The notes: generated by a model not told the origin, from the sequence alone. A DNA stretch of 64,000 bases from Lysinibacillus capsici (GCF_003367505.1 NZ_PXXX01000020.1:1-64000), one strand, 5' to 3'. Counted from the first letter of the stretch, positions 25,045 through 33,689 are shown. Numbers and translations are program-made.

Positions 25045-26154
25045 ATGTCGAAAGCTTTAACAGTAGAAGAAACGATTTATCAATGGTTTGATCATTTTCA
25101 TCAATATCCCGAAGTAAGTTGGAAAGAGTTTGAGACTACTAAAAAAATTGCTTCCATACTGGATGAATTGCATGTTAGTTATCGTTTATTAGGTGATATA
25201 CCAGGATTAATAGCTGAAATTGGGACTGGTAATGAAATTGTTGCAGTACGTGCTGATATTGATGCCTTATGGCAAGAAGTTGATGGGAAGTGGCAAGCAA
25301 ATCATTCGTGTGGACATGATGCGAATATCTCCATGGTTCTTGGTGCATTATTACTACTGAAAGATCGCACCTTACAACATCGTATTCGTTTCATCTTCCA
25401 ACCTGCTGAAGAACTAGGAAATGGCGCATGTGCAACGTTTGATAGAGGCGCGGTTGATGGAGTATCACATTTATTTGGTGTTCATTTAAGACCAATAGAA
25501 GAATTACCACTTGGCAAAGTTTCGCCTGCGATTCATCATGGCGCTGCTTATTTTTTAGAGGGATCTATTCAAGGAATAGATGCACATGGTGCTAGACCAC
25601 ATCAAGGTAAAAATGCCATTGATGTTATTATGGCCGTGCAACAAATGCTACACAGCATTCATTTATCACCATTTGAACCACATTCTGCTAAGTTAACAAA
25701 AATCATTGCGGATGGTGGTAGTACAAATATTATTCCAGGTAATGCTAGTTTCTCAATGGATGTTCGCGCACAGCATAATCAACAACTTGAATTGCTGCGC
25801 AGTAAAATTGAATCTGGCCTGAAATCAATACAGCAACAATTTGAAATTGATATGAGTTGGAAGTGGATAGATTTCACACCAGGTGCTGAAGTTTCTCCAA
25901 CTGCTGCGAACATGGCAAAGAATGCCATCATTGAGGCTTTGGGAGAAGGGCATTTAGCAGATGAAATAACTACACCAGGTAGTGACGATTTCCATTTCTA
26001 TACAGTTAAAAAGCCGGAATTAAAAGCGGCAATGATTGGAATTGGTGCAAATTTAACACCAGGATTACACCACCCTAAAATGACATTTGATCGTAGTGCC
26101 TTAATTGATGCTGCGAAAGTACTTGCATGTGTATTAGAAAAAAAGCCTGAATAA
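25045..26154 (+). CDS. M20D-family metal-dependent amidohydrolase
   Basis: 369 aa from the ATG at 25045, preceded by AGAGGTG; the longer frame to 24982 has no ribosome site. The di-metal site of the M20 peptidase/amidohydrolase family is visible: RADIDAL, HSCGHD (Cys and His ligands), FQPAEE, and a C-terminal HHPKMTFD. The dimerisation lid domain lies at about 180-290. Relatives remove N-acyl groups from amino acids or indole conjugates; the substrate here is unknown. The neighbouring NhaC antiporter and dipeptide epimerase suggest amino acid or peptide scavenging. Confidence 0.85.
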   Translation: MSKALTVEETIYQWFDHFHQYPEVSWKEFETTKKIASILDELHVSYRLLGDIPGLIAEIGTGNEIVAVRADIDALWQEVDGKWQANHSCGHDANISMVLGALLLLKDRTLQHRIRFIFQPAEELGNGACATFDRGAVDGVSHLFGVHLRPIEELPLGKVSPAIHHGAAYFLEGSIQGIDAHGARPHQGKNAIDVIMAVQQMLHSIHLSPFEPHSAKLTKIIADGGSTNIIPGNASFSMDVRAQHNQQLELLRSKIESGLKSIQQQFEIDMSWKWIDFTPGAEVSPTAANMAKNAIIEALGEGHLADEITTPGSDDFHFYTVKKPELKAAMIGIGANLTPGLHHPKMTFDRSALIDAAKVLACVLEKKPE

Positions 26155-26160
26155 AAAAAT

Positions 26161-26207
26161 TAAAAGCTATATGAAAAAATGTAACTTTTTTTTCATATAG
26201 CTTTTTT
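26161..26207 (+). terminator. Terminator of the amidohydrolase gene
   Basis: AAAAGCTATATGAAAAAA pairs perfectly with its complement around a TGTAAC loop, ending in a T run. Confidence 0.9.
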
Positions 26208-26267
26208 GCATGAACATTTTTAATGATGCATGGATATTCAAGGGTTTGCATTGTTTTTTATTGCTAC

Positions 26268-26352
26268 TTGAAAGCGTTTTATTACGCTAAAATAAAGGGA
26301 TTTGCTAGGGAAGCATAAATTTTTTGCGTTGACTTTTAATTTTTTGAATATT
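26268..26352 (+). promoter_or_regulatory. Possible cre and CodY boxes upstream of the NhaC gene
   Basis: TTGAAAGCGTTTTATT (26268-26283) matches the CcpA cre consensus except for the final CA. AATTTTTTGAATATT (26338-26352) matches the 15-bp CodY box at 13 positions. Both are consensus matches by eye in AT-rich DNA and should be treated as weak. Confidence 0.35.
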
Positions 26353-26430
26353 AAGCTAAAAAACGTAAAAAATTATTTGCGTCTTGAAAAAACCGAAAAG
26401 GGATTTGGTGCAAAAAAAGGGGATGGAAAA

Positions 26431-27879
26431 ATGAAAAAGGATATTAATGCGGGCTGGGCACTACTAACTTTTGCAATTATGATTATTACTATGTTGATTA
26501 CAGTAGTTGTTTTAGAGCAAAGTCCTCACGTACCTCTTCTTGTTGGCACAACTGTTGCAGCAATTGTTGCCAAAATGCATGGATATAAATGGGCAGAAAT
26601 TGAAGAGATGATGTATAAAGGGATACGTCTGGCATTACCTGCCATTGTTATTATTATTTTAGTAGGTTTGACAATTGGGGCATGGATTGGCGGCGGTGTC
26701 GTAGCAACAATGATTTTCTACGGTCTAAAGTTAATTTCTCCAGCGTGGTTCCTTGTGACAATCATGTTGTTATGTTCAATTGTGTCATTAGCTATTGGTA
26801 GTTCATGGTCTACAATGGCTACAATTGGTGTCGCGGGTATGGGTATTGGTTTAAGTATGGGTATTCCAGCGGCAATGATTGCTGGTGCTGTTATTTCGGG
26901 TTCATACTTTGGAGATAAGATGTCACCATTATCAGATACAACAAATCTAGCAGCAGGATTAACTGGTACAGATCTGTTTGCACATATTAAGCATATGCTT
27001 TATACAACGATTCCAGCGTTGATTATTTCACTTGTTGTTTTTGGATTCATGGGTAGAAAATTTGCAGAAGTTTCAATGCAATCTGAAGAAATATTAACAA
27101 CTTTAAAAGTGATGGAAGAAAGCTTCGTTATTTCTCCTTTACTATTACTTGTTCCTGTGGGAGTTATTGTATTAGTAGCTAAGAAAGTACCAGCAATTCC
27201 AGCTTTAATTATAGGGATTGTTTCAGGTTTCTTACTACAGATTTTTGTACAAGGTGGTTCAGCTGCAAGTGCTGTACAAGCATTACAGGCAGGCTTTGAA
27301 ATCTCAACAGGTAATCACATGGTGGATGATTTATTTAACCGTGGTGGTCTAGACTCGATGATGAATACGGTTTCAATGACGATTGTAGCGATGACATTTG
27401 GTGGTATTTTAGAGTATTCAGGAATGTTAAAGGCATTGATGAATGTAATTGTGAAGTTTGCTAAATCTACAGGAAGTCTTATTGCTTCAACGATTGCAGC
27501 TTGTGTAACAACCAACGCAACATGTTCTGAGCAATATATCTCAATTGTTGTTCCTTCACGTATGTTCGCGGGTGTCTATCAACAACGTGGTTTACATTCT
27601 AAAAACCTCTCTCGTGCATTAGAGGATGGGGGAACATTAACATCTGTTTTCTTCCCTTGGAATACTTGTGGTGTGTTTATTTTAGCTACTTTAGGTGTAA
27701 GTGCAATGGAATATGCACCTTATGCAATTCTTAACTTTACTGTACCGATTATTTCTATTATCTATGGATATATTGGATTTGCTATTGTTAAATTAACGCC
27801 AGAAGAAATAGCAGAAGCTGAGAAGCGTAAAAAGGCGCAAGAAGCTGAAAATACGGATAATTTGGTAATGGTTGACTAA
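26431..27879 (+). CDS. NhaC-family Na+/H+ antiporter
   Basis: 482 aa from the ATG at 26431 after GGGGATGG; the frame extends to 26302 but that part is unlike the family. About eleven helices. Conserved NhaC segments: SLAIGSSWSTMATIGVAGMGIG, GSYFGDKMSPLSDTTNLA, and NATCSEQYIS with EDGGTLTSVFFPWNTCG near the C-terminus. NhaC proteins exchange Na+ for H+, but relatives transport malate/lactate or amino acids. Given the enzymes around it, an uptake or exchange role for an amino acid derivative is possible. Confidence 0.85.
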   Translation: MKKDINAGWALLTFAIMIITMLITVVVLEQSPHVPLLVGTTVAAIVAKMHGYKWAEIEEMMYKGIRLALPAIVIIILVGLTIGAWIGGGVVATMIFYGLKLISPAWFLVTIMLLCSIVSLAIGSSWSTMATIGVAGMGIGLSMGIPAAMIAGAVISGSYFGDKMSPLSDTTNLAAGLTGTDLFAHIKHMLYTTIPALIISLVVFGFMGRKFAEVSMQSEEILTTLKVMEESFVISPLLLLVPVGVIVLVAKKVPAIPALIIGIVSGFLLQIFVQGGSAASAVQALQAGFEISTGNHMVDDLFNRGGLDSMMNTVSMTIVAMTFGGILEYSGMLKALMNVIVKFAKSTGSLIASTIAACVTTNATCSEQYISIVVPSRMFAGVYQQRGLHSKNLSRALEDGGTLTSVFFPWNTCGVFILATLGVSAMEYAPYAILNFTVPIISIIYGYIGFAIVKLTPEEIAEAEKRKKAQEAENTDNLVMVD

Positions 27880-27885
27880 AATAAA

Positions 27886-27925
27886 AATTCTCGTAGATTC
27901 ATGTGTATCTACGAGAATTCTTTTA
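27886..27925. terminator. Bidirectional terminator between nhaC-like gene and the convergent regulator
   Basis: AATTCTCGTAGAT (27886-27898) and ATCTACGAGAATT (27907-27919) form a perfect 13-bp stem followed by CTTTT. Confidence 0.9.
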
Positions 27926-27934
27926 TGAGGCAGT

Positions 27935-29176
27935 TTAGTAAGTTGCAAAATTCAATTGATAAATTTTACGAGGACGTCCTTGTTGATGGGTCATTTCTTC
28001 ACCAACAATATTTACATAGCCATTATCAACTAATTTTTTAATAATACGCTCTGTAGTACGTCGTGTTACTTGGAGGTATTCAGAAAGATTTTGAGATGTA
28101 AATTGAGCTGACTGTCGTTCGTTACTAAAATTGATTATTTTAGAAATATTTAATGGACTTAAACTTGTAAGCTTAGCCATTTGTAAAACATAAGGATCAT
28201 CGGTTTTTAAAGAAATTTTACCTTCTGTATTAGGGAAAGGCCCTAATAAGTTTTTATGTTCATCAAGAATATAAATCTCAAAAGGTTTAGTAAATGTTAA
28301 AGCATGCTGAGCATTTTGTGTGGCCTCCAAAATGGAATAGCCATAGCCAAATGCTAGCTTAAAAGGTTGTTCAACTTGCTGTATGAGCTGCTCTAAGTTT
28401 TCCTTTTCGAGAGCATTTTGAAGATGTCCAGCAGTTGTGTATAGCTCAAAGGAATGCGTTGAAATTTGCTTAAAAGTTGAAAAGGTAGCTTTCGCAATTT
28501 GACTTAAAACAGTTGATTCAATGGAAGTATTTTTAGGGATTTCTAAGAGACCCACTACAGCCTTGAAAGCTTCTGACTTGGTTAATAGTGATTTTGATTT
28601 TGTTTCTTCAAGGCATTGAATAATAGATTTTGTAGCATCTAACATACGCATTGACGGTATTTGAAGTGCTTGTAATTCATCAAATACACTATGAATACTG
28701 GTAATGACAAAATCAATACTTTTTGAATTCCACAGGGCGATATGGCGTTTTAAAATATTCTCAGTTGGCTCAGTAATCGAAATATGCTGAACATGTGGCT
28801 TTTGACCATGAAATTCTATTTCTGCTAAAACATTATCAACGAATGCAGGATTCATTACATCAATGGATATCCTGTCGATAGCTACAGCATGTTTGGCTAC
28901 TAATGATAATAATGTTGTAGAAATGGTTGTTTCATCTTGCTTAATATAATTCCAAGGTATTGGAACTTCTGAAAGTAATGATTGAGTGTGTAGATAAGGT
29001 AACGTTCCTCCGAATAATATTGCATCACATGGTTTTATTTGCTTCATTAAAGTAGGCGCTTCAGAGGGGTGGCTGTAAAGATAAAATTCTAATTGAATAT
29101 CGGTTATGTTTTGTGCGATACTAATAATACGTTTCATAAATGCTTTTGAACATATAATCGCTATTTTGGTAGACAT
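27935..29176 (-). CDS. Winged-helix transcriptional regulator with a large sensor domain
   Basis: 413 aa from the ATG at 29176, with AAAAGGAG 8 nt upstream. Residues 1-330 form a mixed alpha/beta effector region with no family I can name firmly. The C-terminal 80 residues contain a winged helix: SEYLQVTRRTTERIIKKLVD, then NGYVNIVGEEMTHQQGRPRKIYQLNF. It is divergent from the dipeptide epimerase gene, and three TTARCGAC repeats lie in the 80-bp gap. The most likely job is control of the epimerase-GNAT operon, perhaps also of the nearby amidohydrolase and antiporter. Confidence 0.65.
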   Translation of the reverse strand: MSTKIAIICSKAFMKRIISIAQNITDIQLEFYLYSHPSEAPTLMKQIKPCDAILFGGTLPYLHTQSLLSEVPIPWNYIKQDETTISTTLLSLVAKHAVAIDRISIDVMNPAFVDNVLAEIEFHGQKPHVQHISITEPTENILKRHIALWNSKSIDFVITSIHSVFDELQALQIPSMRMLDATKSIIQCLEETKSKSLLTKSEAFKAVVGLLEIPKNTSIESTVLSQIAKATFSTFKQISTHSFELYTTAGHLQNALEKENLEQLIQQVEQPFKLAFGYGYSILEATQNAQHALTFTKPFEIYILDEHKNLLGPFPNTEGKISLKTDDPYVLQMAKLTSLSPLNISKIINFSNERQSAQFTSQNLSEYLQVTRRTTERIIKKLVDNGYVNIVGEEMTHQQGRPRKIYQLNFATY

Positions 29177-29208
29177 GGACATCACTCCTTTTCTATTTTT
29201 TTAAACAT

Positions 29209-29239
29209 TTAGCGACGTATTAGCGACAACTTTAACGAC
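29209..29239. promoter_or_regulatory. Three phased TTARCGAC repeats, operator candidate
   Basis: TTAGCGAC (29209-29216), TTAGCGAC (29220-29227) and TTAACGAC (29232-29239) are spaced 11 and 12 bp apart, one helical turn each, so a protein would meet all three on one face of the DNA. They end next to the epimerase ribosome binding site (GGAGGAG) in the divergent gap with the regulator gene. Confidence 0.65.
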
Positions 29240-29256
29240 GGAGGAGACTGATTAAG

Positions 29257-30369
29257 ATGAAAATTAAACAAGTAGAAATTTTTGCTATACATTTACCGCT
29301 AATTGATCCATTCATCATTAGTTATGCTACATATGATACAATGCCTTCCATTATTTTAAAAGTAACTACCGATACAGGTGTGGTAGGGTATGGTGAAGCT
29401 GTTCCTGATGAACATGTAACAGGTGAATCATGGGAAAGTACATATGCTGTACTAAAACATCAGCTTGTCCCAGCTATTATTGGGGAAAGTCCAATGGCCT
29501 TTGAAAAACTACACGATAAAATGAATAAAGTTGTGAAAGATGTACCAGCAGCAAAAGCAGCGATCGATATTGCTTGCTTCGATATTGCTGGAAAAGCCTT
29601 AGGGGTGCCTGTATACCAACTTTTAGGTGGACGTTATCATGAAAAATTCCCAATCACACATGTACTAAGCATTGGAACACCTGAAGCAATGGCAGAAGAG
29701 GCAGCTAATCGAGTAGAATTGGGCTATCGCTCTTTTAAAATGAAGGTAGGTACAGAGGTACTTCGTGATGTAGCCCGTATAAAAGCGGTACGTGAGCGAG
29801 TAGGCGAAGACATTGCTATTCGAGTGGATGTAAATCAAGGTTGGGGTAATGCAGCCACTACTTTACAAGGTTTACGTGCTATGAAAGATTTAAATATCGA
29901 TTGGCTAGAGCAACCTGTCGATAGCGAAGACATTGATGGAATGGTGGAAATTAAATCAAAGTCTGATGTAACATTAATGATTGATGAAGGACTACGAGGC
30001 GTACGTGAAATGCGTGAAATTATAGCCAAGCGTGCAGCAGATAAAGTAAATATTAAATTAATGAAGTGTGGTGGCATCTATCCTGCTATGAAGCTTGCTG
30101 TTATGGCGGAAATGGCAGGAATTGAATGTCAAGTTGGTTCCATGGTAGAGTCGTCAGTTGGTTCTGCTGCAGGCTTCCATGTAGCATTTTCTAAGAAGAT
30201 TATGACTAGTGTAGAACTAACGGGTCCATTAAAATTCTCAAAGGATGTTGGGAACTTACATTATGATGTGCCATTTATTTGCTTAAATGAAAAACCCGGA
30301 TTAGGGGTAGATGTAGATGAAGCTGTCATCCAGGAATTATGTAAGTTTTCAACTGTTGTCACAGCCTAA
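29257..30369 (+). CDS. Dipeptide epimerase (L-Ala-D/L-Glu epimerase type, enolase superfamily)
   Basis: 370 aa after GACGGAGGAG. Enolase-superfamily muconate-lactonising subgroup. Catalytic residues line up with B. subtilis YkfB/AEE: KMK (161-163), Asp191 (RVDVNQGW), Glu218 (LEQP), Asp243 (IDEG) and Lys267 (NIKLMKCGG). These proteins epimerise L-Ala-D-Glu or other dipeptides from cell-wall turnover; exact dipeptide preference is not readable by eye. It is cotranscribed with the GNAT gene 11 bp downstream. Confidence 0.88.
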   Translation: MKIKQVEIFAIHLPLIDPFIISYATYDTMPSIILKVTTDTGVVGYGEAVPDEHVTGESWESTYAVLKHQLVPAIIGESPMAFEKLHDKMNKVVKDVPAAKAAIDIACFDIAGKALGVPVYQLLGGRYHEKFPITHVLSIGTPEAMAEEAANRVELGYRSFKMKVGTEVLRDVARIKAVRERVGEDIAIRVDVNQGWGNAATTLQGLRAMKDLNIDWLEQPVDSEDIDGMVEIKSKSDVTLMIDEGLRGVREMREIIAKRAADKVNIKLMKCGGIYPAMKLAVMAEMAGIECQVGSMVESSVGSAAGFHVAFSKKIMTSVELTGPLKFSKDVGNLHYDVPFICLNEKPGLGVDVDEAVIQELCKFSTVVTA

Positions 30370-30380
30370 GGAGGCGTAAT

Positions 30381-31064
30381 ATGGAAATTATCTATGATGG
30401 TATGCTTGGTGAGACACCGTTTTTTGTTATAAAATTAACACTCCAACATTTACAACAAATTGAAGAGCTACAAGTTGAGGTTTATGAAGCTTTAGCAGAC
30501 CAAAGTATCCTCCAACCCTTAAGCACAGAGGAATTTGAGTATATTTTAAATGGTCATGGAATGATGATAGGTGCTTATGTAGGGGAAGAATTAATCGCCT
30601 TTCGTGCACTGTTAAACCCGCCAATTGATGAAGAACACCTTGGCTATGATTGTGGGATTGCAGAAAACGAATTTCAACGTGTTTTATATCAGGAAATATC
30701 GAATGTTTCACCAAAATATCGAGGTTACGGATTACAGAAGACATTAGCTACAGTAGTGATGGAAAATATCGATTTAGAAAAATACGATTATGTTTGCTCC
30801 ACTGTAAAGCCATATAATATTCCGAGCTTAAAGGATAAATTCTCGCAAGACCTCGTTATTAAAGGATTAAAAATTAAATATGTAGATAAGCTTCGTTATA
30901 TTTTTTATAAAGACTTACGACAAGAGATGTCCCCGAACTTTACTGAAAAACAAGTGATATCGATGGGAGACACAACTGCGCAACAGCAACTTTTAAAACA
31001 AGGTTTCCTTGGCACGTCTATGTTTGAAGAAAACAACGATTGGTTTGTAGTATACGAAAAATAA
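30381..31064 (+). CDS. GNAT-family N-acetyltransferase
   Basis: 227 aa after AAGGAGGCG, 11 bp from the epimerase. The acetyl-CoA binding motif A is SPKYRGYGLQKTL (about residues 110-122), matching the R/Q-x-x-G-x-G/A pattern. The C-terminal 60 residues extend beyond the basic GNAT fold. Pairing with a dipeptide epimerase and a nearby M20 amidohydrolase suggests acylation and deacylation of amino compounds from peptide salvage, but the substrate is unknown. Confidence 0.75.
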   Translation: MEIIYDGMLGETPFFVIKLTLQHLQQIEELQVEVYEALADQSILQPLSTEEFEYILNGHGMMIGAYVGEELIAFRALLNPPIDEEHLGYDCGIAENEFQRVLYQEISNVSPKYRGYGLQKTLATVVMENIDLEKYDYVCSTVKPYNIPSLKDKFSQDLVIKGLKIKYVDKLRYIFYKDLRQEMSPNFTEKQVISMGDTTAQQQLLKQGFLGTSMFEENNDWFVVYEK

Positions 31065-31070
31065 AGCACA

Positions 31071-31117
31071 AAGCCTTACCTTTCACATGAATTTGTGGAG
31101 GGTAAGGCTTTTTTTAA
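31071..31117 (+). terminator. Terminator of the epimerase operon
   Basis: AAGCCTTACC (31071-31080) and GGTAAGGCTT (31101-31110) form a perfect 10-bp stem with a T run. Confidence 0.88.
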
Positions 31118-31126
31118 AAGGCTCTA

Positions 31127-31837
31127 TTATTTTTTCATTGGGCAAAAACCACAAGCCATTAAACCAGGGATATCTTTAGAAAAACAGCATGATTTTCTTA
31201 CAGGAACGTTGACTAAATTAGTCGGGCTAAGACCACCTGTATATTGTGCCCACCAAGATTTATTGGAGAAGCGTGCCCATGTTTTTGGGTCCTCTAAAGC
31301 CTCAACATCCTCCATGGCTTGATCGGCTAAGCCAGGATTAGATAATAATATATGATAATGCCATAGCAAATAGCCGAAGAAATTTTCCCAAATGGTAAGG
31401 GGGGAGATGGAGGTTACTTTACGAAGCTGTTGGACAATGACATGGCCATCGTAAAGAATTTTCTCAATAACAGCTTGGCGTTCATCTTCATCAACGTAGC
31501 GCCAATCATTTGGATTGGCAAACATGGCAACAGTAAAGCTATTAAATTCCTTTGCAGCATCAAAACGCAATTCAAGTGGCTTACCATCCCATACTTCGTC
31601 ATAAGCGGCAAGCATATAAAATTGCATAGCAAAAAACATCCCATAACGGCGTGCAAAGTGAGAAATAGCTGCTGTTTCTGTTGCTGCATCTGTTATACCC
31701 ATCATAAGGTTTAAAAAATCAGGATGGTAAAAGTCTTTATGTATATCAGCTAAAGTAAATAAAGTCCGCTTAGGTTCAGTTGTATAAATACTGTACGAGT
31801 TTAATTGTTGAACTTGATCCATTGTTAAAGCTGGCAT
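31127..31837 (-). CDS. FhuF-like siderophore-iron reductase
   Basis: 236 aa. The C-terminus has the FhuF signature for an unusual [2Fe-2S] cluster: CC, ten residues, then CGFC (CCFSKDIPGLMACGFCP), near residues 217-231. The remaining sequence is helical and soluble, with the IWENFFGYLLWHY region typical of the family. FhuF releases iron from ferric siderophores by reduction in the cytoplasm. A Fur-box-driven small RNA lies about 600 bp away, which fits an iron theme, although no Fur box is visible directly upstream of this gene. Confidence 0.75.
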   Translation of the reverse strand: MPALTMDQVQQLNSYSIYTTEPKRTLFTLADIHKDFYHPDFLNLMMGITDAATETAAISHFARRYGMFFAMQFYMLAAYDEVWDGKPLELRFDAAKEFNSFTVAMFANPNDWRYVDEDERQAVIEKILYDGHVIVQQLRKVTSISPLTIWENFFGYLLWHYHILLSNPGLADQAMEDVEALEDPKTWARFSNKSWWAQYTGGLSPTNLVNVPVRKSCCFSKDIPGLMACGFCPMKK

Positions 31838-31956
31838 AGTTATCCTCTTTTCCTTTGAACATCTGTTAACTTCATTATAAAGTAATCATTTTTGCTTCAC
31901 AAATGGAATATCATGTAGTAAAATACATTAAACATATCAGAAAGGTGGGTTTTAGG

Positions 31957-32388
31957 GTGTCGCAACTTCTTACAATTCCAAGACCACTTGTTAGACTGAA
32001 CCAGTGGACTATTCTTCTGAGTGTCATTTTATCATGGTTAACAGGAATTACCTGGATATTAGTAATTCCACTAGCTGCAAATTTACTAGGTATTTTATGC
32101 AACTTTAACCCGATACTTCGTGTAGGGAAGCTCTTTTTAACAAAGGCTCCATCTACATATATACCAGAGGATGCTCAGCAGCAAAAATTTAATTCAAGTA
32201 TTGCTAGCCTTTGTTTAGCAGCTGGTTTATTAGGTTATCTGTTACATTGGCAGGTTGTTGGTCATATCTTTACTGGCCTGGTTGCAATTGCATCGGCCAT
32301 CGCAATAGCAGGCTTTTGTATAGGCTGTTTTTTACATTTTCAGTTGAAGCAATGGCAGTACCGACGCTCATTAAAAAAATCTTTTTGA
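31957..32388 (+). CDS. DUF4395 membrane protein
   Basis: 143 aa from a GTG at 31957, with AAAGGTGG 8 nt upstream; the frame is open to 31903 without a ribosome site. Four hydrophobic helices in two pairs (about 12-40 and 90-130), starting with the family-like IPRPLVRLNQWTILL. Some DUF4395 proteins are associated with thioredoxin-like or thiosulfate enzymes, but function is not established. Monocistronic. Confidence 0.65.
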   Translation: MSQLLTIPRPLVRLNQWTILLSVILSWLTGITWILVIPLAANLLGILCNFNPILRVGKLFLTKAPSTYIPEDAQQQKFNSSIASLCLAAGLLGYLLHWQVVGHIFTGLVAIASAIAIAGFCIGCFLHFQLKQWQYRRSLKKSF

Positions 32389-32415
32389 AAAAGTAAAAAA
32401 ATTATAAGATTATGA

Positions 32416-32448
32416 TTGACATTTTAATTGATAATGATTATCATTATC
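32416..32448 (+). promoter_or_regulatory. Fur box overlapping a near-consensus sigma-A promoter
   Basis: TTGACA (32416-32421), 17-bp spacer, TATCAT (32439-32444). A 19-bp palindrome GATAATGATTATCATTATC (32430-32448) covers the spacer and -10; it equals the classical Fur consensus except at the central base. Transcription would be blocked by Fur when iron is sufficient. Confidence 0.88.
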
Positions 32449-32450
32449 GT

Positions 32451-32620
32451 ATAAAGATTATTCCTCGTCTACAATACAGTGTAGAGAGGATGAACTTTAG
32501 CTACTTTTCTCCAGAAGTTTGCTAGTTCATGATTACGCTCCTAAAACCCCCCTCATTTTTTGGGAACGTGAAAATCTCAGACGACTTATTCTAAATTTAG
32601 AATAGAGTCGTCTTTTTTTT
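32451..32620 (+). ncRNA. Predicted Fur-regulated small RNA (FsrA-like)
   Basis: About 170 nt from the predicted start to the T run, with no credible open frame. Parts: a hairpin CCTC-TCTACA with TGTAGA-GAGG and a 6-nt loop; a second stem ATGAACT/AGTTCAT with inner AGC/GCT; an unstructured C-rich stretch (CCCCCCTC at 32547-32554); and a strong terminator with AGACGACT (32579-32586) opposite AGTCGTCT (32606-32613). B. subtilis FsrA is likewise Fur-controlled and uses C-rich single-stranded segments to pair with ribosome binding sites of iron-consuming mRNAs. An 11-codon frame starts in the second stem, but AGAGAGG touches its ATG, so translation is unlikely. Confidence 0.75.
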
Positions 32621-32621
32621 G

Positions 32622-32650
32622 TAAAAAAACAGCCCATAAAATGGACTGTT
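32622..32650 (-). terminator. Terminator of the minus-strand efflux gene
   Basis: On the minus strand AACAGTCCA and TGGGCTGTT pair (one wobble) around TTTTA and run into TTTTTT; the stem overlaps the gene's stop codon. Confidence 0.75.
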
Positions 32651-33611
32651 AAGAAGTTGGGTTTTGTTGCACAGCATTCTTTTTCCCGATAATCATTGTA
32701 TAGTAACTATGTAATAGCATACCAACAATGATAACTCCGAGACCTGCAAGTGCAATAGGGCTAGGGAAGGCAATTCCTAATAGTAATACCTCACCTATAA
32801 TAACGAAAAGAATTTCTGTTGATTGAGTTGCTTCCACAGCAGCTAGCTTGCCTTGATGGTCTCTTACGCGATCTGTTGCTATGAAAAATAAAACTGTTGC
32901 TATAACGCCTGAGCTAATTCCAATAAGCAATGATTGAAACATTTGACTTGCTGAGGGAAGTCCTACTGTAAGAACGGCATAAATAGCTATGATGATCCAT
33001 GCTGGCATTGAAGCAATGGTCATTCCTAACACCCGCTGAAAAGTATCGATTCGGCCCCCACAAACTTCCATCATTTTACGATTGCCGAGAGGATAAGCAA
33101 AAGCTGCAACGATGACAGGTAAAATACCAAGCATTAAACTTCTAAACGATACTGATTGTGCATGAGGTATTTGTATAAGCAAAATACCTACTAAAATGAC
33201 GCATGAAATAAGCAAGGATATGAAAGGTATTTTTTGTCGCACTGTTTTACCAGCAATGATCGATACAAAAAGAGGAGCTAATAATACACCAGCAACGATT
33301 GTAAACTGCCATGTACCTGAAACCAACCAACCTGGACCAAAAGCAGCAGCAAATGTTAATGGCGCGTAAAATAAAACAAATCCAACAAAGCTCCAAAGTA
33401 GCCATGCTATAGGCTGTGCTTTTATTTCACCAGAAAGCTGTGAAAAGCCCTTACGATAAAAGACAATGATAAGCAAGAAAGGGAGCATAAAAAAATAGCG
33501 TAATGATGCACTCCATAGCCAACTACCACCTTGCATTTCCATTGCGTGATTTAAAATAAATGTCACGGCAAAGAAAAGGGAAGCTAAAATACCTAATGCA
33601 ATTTCTTTCAT
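32649..33611 (-). CDS. DMT-superfamily multidrug efflux-type transporter
   Basis: 320 aa from the ATG at 33611, preceded by GAGGTG. About ten helices in two similar halves, as in drug/metabolite transporters; the pattern fits the multidrug resistance efflux (EmrE-like Pfam) family rather than standard EamA. Conserved pieces: the N-terminal FFAVTFILNHAM and the C-terminal half with AAVEATQSTEILFVIIGEVLLLG. Substrate unknown. Monocistronic with a terminator overlapping its stop. Confidence 0.75.
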   Translation of the reverse strand: MKEIALGILASLFFAVTFILNHAMEMQGGSWLWSASLRYFFMLPFLLIIVFYRKGFSQLSGEIKAQPIAWLLWSFVGFVLFYAPLTFAAAFGPGWLVSGTWQFTIVAGVLLAPLFVSIIAGKTVRQKIPFISLLISCVILVGILLIQIPHAQSVSFRSLMLGILPVIVAAFAYPLGNRKMMEVCGGRIDTFQRVLGMTIASMPAWIIIAIYAVLTVGLPSASQMFQSLLIGISSGVIATVLFFIATDRVRDHQGKLAAVEATQSTEILFVIIGEVLLLGIAFPSPIALAGLGVIIVGMLLHSYYTMIIGKKNAVQQNPTS

Positions 33612-33689
33612 AAACATCACCTCAATTTGAGTTTATAACCTCAAACCCTTTATGTAATTTGAAAATTCAGTAATTATGGCTGAAAAAAT

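Noticed and set aside
29257-29277. Repeats before the epimerase as a CRISPR-like array
   Set aside because: Only three 8-bp units with 3-4 bp spacers; this is operator-like, not a CRISPR.
32486-32524. 11-codon open frame inside the predicted small RNA
   Set aside because: Its only ribosome-site-like sequence is directly adjacent to the ATG and it lies in a stem.
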